Shown here one piece after another: positions 60,724-64,000 of a stretch of 64,000 bases of DNA (position 1 is its first letter; every line of letters begins with the position of its first letter). The notes beneath the pieces were generated by a model. The model saw only the letters and a program-made list of their open reading frames with translations. It was not told where the DNA came from and ran no database searches. The DNA comes from Rotaria sp. Silwood1 (taxonomy: Eukaryota > Rotifera > Eurotatoria > Philodinida > Philodinidae): the NCBI GenBank assembly GCA_905250075.1, contig CAJNOP010000011.1, positions 2,588,571 through 2,652,570 of the forward strand, read 5' to 3'. A program made the translations under genes and the position numbers.

Positions 60724-63532
60724 CCTCTGAGATGTAAGAGCTTGATCGTCAAAAATAAAATTTAGTGCAGTAGGACTTAAATGCAGAAGCGAAATTTTTT
60801 CTTATGCAGCATCATCAGAGTGGGACAGCAATGATCGAAACTCTAAGATTATCATAGCAAATGAAAGATGGTGACATATTATAGAATTATAGACTATTGT
60901 TTGAACTGTTACAATTTATATACATGTAGAAAACTTTCTCGAGTCTATCTATAATATACTATAGTACTACTGCCACTGCTTTTAGTATACCCTGAGTATA
61001 TTATTTAATTTATTCACATCCGAAACATAAACAGTACTAATACCATGGTATTTACCTTGTTATTCTTGTCCATTAACAACGAGCAAATTTCCTCTATCCA
61101 AAATATATATATCCAAAAATATTTCGTCAAATGAAAGAATGATCTATTGTAGATATCTTCGTTTTTGACTTTCATATCAACATTTATACAAACATAAATG
61201 TCAGCACTATGGTTTTTTATTTGAATCTATGCGTATGTCTGTGATAATAAAAAAAGAAAATAATTTTTTTGAAAGAGTTTTAATGATTTCTGAGATATAG
61301 TCTAAGGCACCTCAAAACAACTTTTTAGTTCGATCGGACAAAGTTAGAGAGGGTCGTAAGGCAAGTCCCATATGGTCCTATAAAAAATCAAGATATGTCT
61401 AAAAAATAATCACAAAAATCTTGTTTTGAGTTTTGTTTCTCAAACATATGTTTTCTTATTTTAGGTACTTTATCTCTAATAAAAATTTCATGCAGATCGA
61501 TTGCACTCTCTTCGAGAACCATAAATGACCAAAGAGGAAGGAAATACCCTTAATTTGAACTTTACATAGTGAAATATTTCAACCAATATAAAGGTACAAT
61601 CTAATTTAATATGAAGAATTTTCTTTTATCTTCGTTAGATTCCAAGATTCCTTTTCTTAAAAATTTTTGTATAAACCTCACTCTATATATTTGCACATCA
61701 AATCAAAGGAACTAATCTGAAAGCGAGTGTCAGATAACCATTACAGAATGAATCTCTTTTGATACAATTAAAATATATTATATGCTATTGATAGATAAAA
61801 TTCATTTGTTTCGCCCATCGATGTGAATTTCGTTAAACCATTATGTTGATAGTTATTATGAGTTTCAAACAGATAAATCCATATATTGTATCAAGTAGCC
61901 ATTTCTCTTGTCGCTTGAATAGAATTTCTTAGTGAAAACCTTTAAATTAAGACTTGGTTCTAACGTTAATAAAATAATTCGACATAAATTCTTTGAAAGC
62001 CTTTCAGAAATACTATCAATTAATATTTAAAAATTGTTTAACTGATAACGCTAAATAGTGATTGGTTATTTTTTTTACAACCAATGAAAATTTTTATTTT
62101 ATTTTTTCGCATCGAATGTGTCAAGTAAATCTTTTCTGTTCGTTCTACATATTTCCTATTTTTCTGGAAGGAAAAAAATTTCTTATGAATACGACAATCG
62201 AAAAAGAATTCATGATATCAATTAGTCATATTGATTCACTTTTAATTCAGTATTAAATCATATTCACTGTACTACTAGCAATCTTACCTATGCGATAAAT
62301 ATATTCGTTGTATTTCAACGAGTATTTCTTATCAAAAACGTTTTTTTTTTTTTATTTCATATTTGAAGTTTTATTTAGTATACACGTATATAATGCTACG
62401 TAATTTCGTGACATATTCAAGACAGGTATTTATTACAGCGTTTCTAATAGAAATTCAAAACAAAGTCTAGTCATATGCTTAATTAATGCTAGTAAAATAT
62501 ACAACAGTGAAGTTCTGTTAAATTAGGTATTATAAAAAAAAAAGTCAGAAAGAAAAATTTCATGTTTTCTTTTTTGACAAACATTACCTGTCGATCATAA
62601 AAAAACAAGATAATATATGAAAACAATATTTTTTGTTTTTTTCTCTGGTAGTATTGCAAAAGTAGGAAGAAAACAATTAAAATATTTTATAATCATAGAA
62701 TATATTACATTTACTAGTTTCGTAGTTAAATATTCATCTTACCATTGTAAAAATGGGATATTGTTTCATTCAGTAAATTGTACTGTATACATTCTGGTTT
62801 TTGAGTAAAGTGTGAAGCAACATATATATTCGTAATAACAGATATTCTGTATGTGTTACTTCTACATGCTACAGTTTTCTTAACATGAATGTTCACGAGT
62901 GAGGAAAAACAAGTCGTTCTCTTAGACTTGAAGGAATTTAGTTTTTCTTCAGTGTTTTTTTTGCGCACTAAGTCTCACAAGCGCATTCATCCCTGCCTTC
63001 CCTTAAAGTCTGATTCATTTAAGTGGAAATCTTCTCATTCGCCTCCTGAGTCATTGAACTTGAGATACCTCTGCTCTTTGATGAATCACAATGAAATTTG
63101 ACAATTATTTTCATTTTGAGTGAAAAAAAGAACAAACTATGGGATAAACTGCTTCAGTGAGTATTTAAATGTAGTTTTCACTTCCGTATTTCGAAATTTG
63201 ACATCGAGTTAAGTAGATGAAATATATCTGACGGAATAAAGTTATTTTCTCTGATTGCATCATTTCTACAAAAGAATAAAAATTAAGAAAATGATATATA
63301 TTTATTTATTTATGAATAAAACAAACGAAATGTTTAAATTCATTTCATTTACATTTTGAAATATAACGTATTAATTTGTTTAGGTCGAAATAATTTAAAG
63401 AAGAATAATTTTATTTACTATACGCTATGAATTGATTTTCTCTTTTAGATTAATTTTCGTATTTTTGAGCCATGTCGGCAACTGAAATGGGTTGAATATA
63501 TAAAAGCAATTCTATTCATTAAAAATCAAAAT
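60724..63532. other. intergenic region upstream of CDK8
   Basis: About 2.8 kb, AT-rich, with no supported gene. Its last few hundred bases should contain the CDK8 promoter. TTTTAGATTAATTTTCG near 63446 resembles a 3' splice site or trans-splice acceptor ahead of the CDK8 start codon; this is inference. Confidence 0.4.
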
Positions 63533-64000
63533 ATGGATGCCGATTTTAAGGCTCAATTAGATCAAGAAAGAACTAAAGTTGAAGATGCGTTTGATTTTTT
63601 TGGTTGTAAAGTTGGTCGAGGAACTTATGGACATGTGTATAAAGCAAAGAAAAAAGATGGGTAAATGTATATATGTGTACATAACCTTGAAATTAATATA
63701 TACATATGTGGGTTTTACTTGCTCATGTCGTTCTTTTGCTTTTTAATGCTCGTCGAGATAAATTTTTGTGACATTGATTTTATTTTTTTTCTTGTCTTTA
63801 GCCATTTTTTTTTTATTGCTTGTCTCTTTGATTTAGAAGTGACACACGAGACTATGCATTGAAACAAATTGAGGGTAATTATAAAAAACTACATGATTGT
63901 AAATAACGAATGAAAAGAAAATATTTTTTTTCTTGTATGTAGGGGCTGGTCTATCAACGAGTGCTTGTCGAGAAATTTCCGTACGTTTTGTTTTTCTTTT
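63533..64000 (+). CDS. CDK8: cyclin-dependent kinase 8/19, N-terminal part (cut by window end)
   Basis: Catalytic kinase of the Mediator CDK8 module, which phosphorylates transcription regulators and RNA polymerase II in the nucleus. Three exons are in the window: 63533-63660, 63837-63874 and 63943-63980, giving 68 residues, after which a GTACG donor opens the next intron. The protein starts [20 protein letters not shown], matching [20 protein letters not shown] of human CDK8. It has the Gly-rich loop [12 protein letters not shown] (28-39), the ATP-binding Lys52 in YALKQIEG, and helix C STSACRE with Glu66 (S-T/M-SACRE is the CDK8/19 version of PSTAIRE). Invertebrates usually have one CDK8/19 gene, so the two human names are not distinguished. 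Cyclin and C-terminal regions lie outside. Confidence 0.95.

Noticed and set aside
1-64000. CRISPR array, rRNA genes, bacterial operon features
   Set aside because: No regularly spaced direct repeats, no rRNA-like blocks, and genes have spliceosomal introns.

Overview
This window looks like eukaryotic nuclear DNA from a bdelloid rotifer; the organism is an inference. Four things point that way. The DNA is very AT-rich. Genes have many very short introns (about 50-70 bp), all GT-AG. TGTGGG/CCCACA arrays occur, and I recall this hexamer as the bdelloid telomeric repeat. One broken gene resembles the large rotifer F-box/LRR-like family. No rRNA, tRNA or CRISPR array was recognised.

Gene-bearing stretches. 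Positions 1596-12428 hold four closely spaced genes: a SAC1-type phosphoinositide phosphatase (+, 14 exons), a membrane alpha/beta-hydrolase resembling isoprenylcysteine methylesterases (+, 2 exons), THOC6 (+, 2 exons) and a galanin/allatostatin-like GPCR (-, 5 exons). Positions 18622-28541 hold HYOU1, the large ER Hsp70-family chaperone (+, 15 exons), whose introns have been enlarged by insertions. Positions 31452-32584 hold a papain-fold cysteine peptidase (+, 3 exons), followed by a small unknown ORF on the minus strand (32838-33083). Positions 48005-48934 hold an intronless rhodopsin-like GPCR (-). The first three exons of CDK8/19 start at 63533 and run off the window. Exon phases were checked by hand and close correctly for every multi-exon gene.

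The rest (about 33.1-48 kb, 49-63.5 kb and the big introns) is gene-poor and full of mobile DNA with readable ends. There are several hAT-type elements with 8-bp target duplications, including one nested inside another and one inside a decayed F-box-like gene. There are also a TA-flanked Tc1/mariner-type MITE, a 1-kb element with 175-bp inverted repeats and a 9-bp duplication (Mutator-like), several foldback elements, and a roughly 530-bp near-perfect palindrome.

Most unusual signals: (1) four interstitial TGTGGG arrays between 36.4 and 47.5 kb, each arranged as an inverted pair around a short spacer; (2) hAT-like elements whose ends carry dense repeats of a short motif, usually GC-rich, that differs from element to element (GCCCAG, GGCCTG, GCCGCG, CCGGTT, GGAATGGATT, TTAATG). 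The genes shown are mostly housekeeping (ER/Golgi lipid signalling, mRNA export, ER folding, Mediator kinase) plus two receptors; nothing indicates that they work as one pathway.
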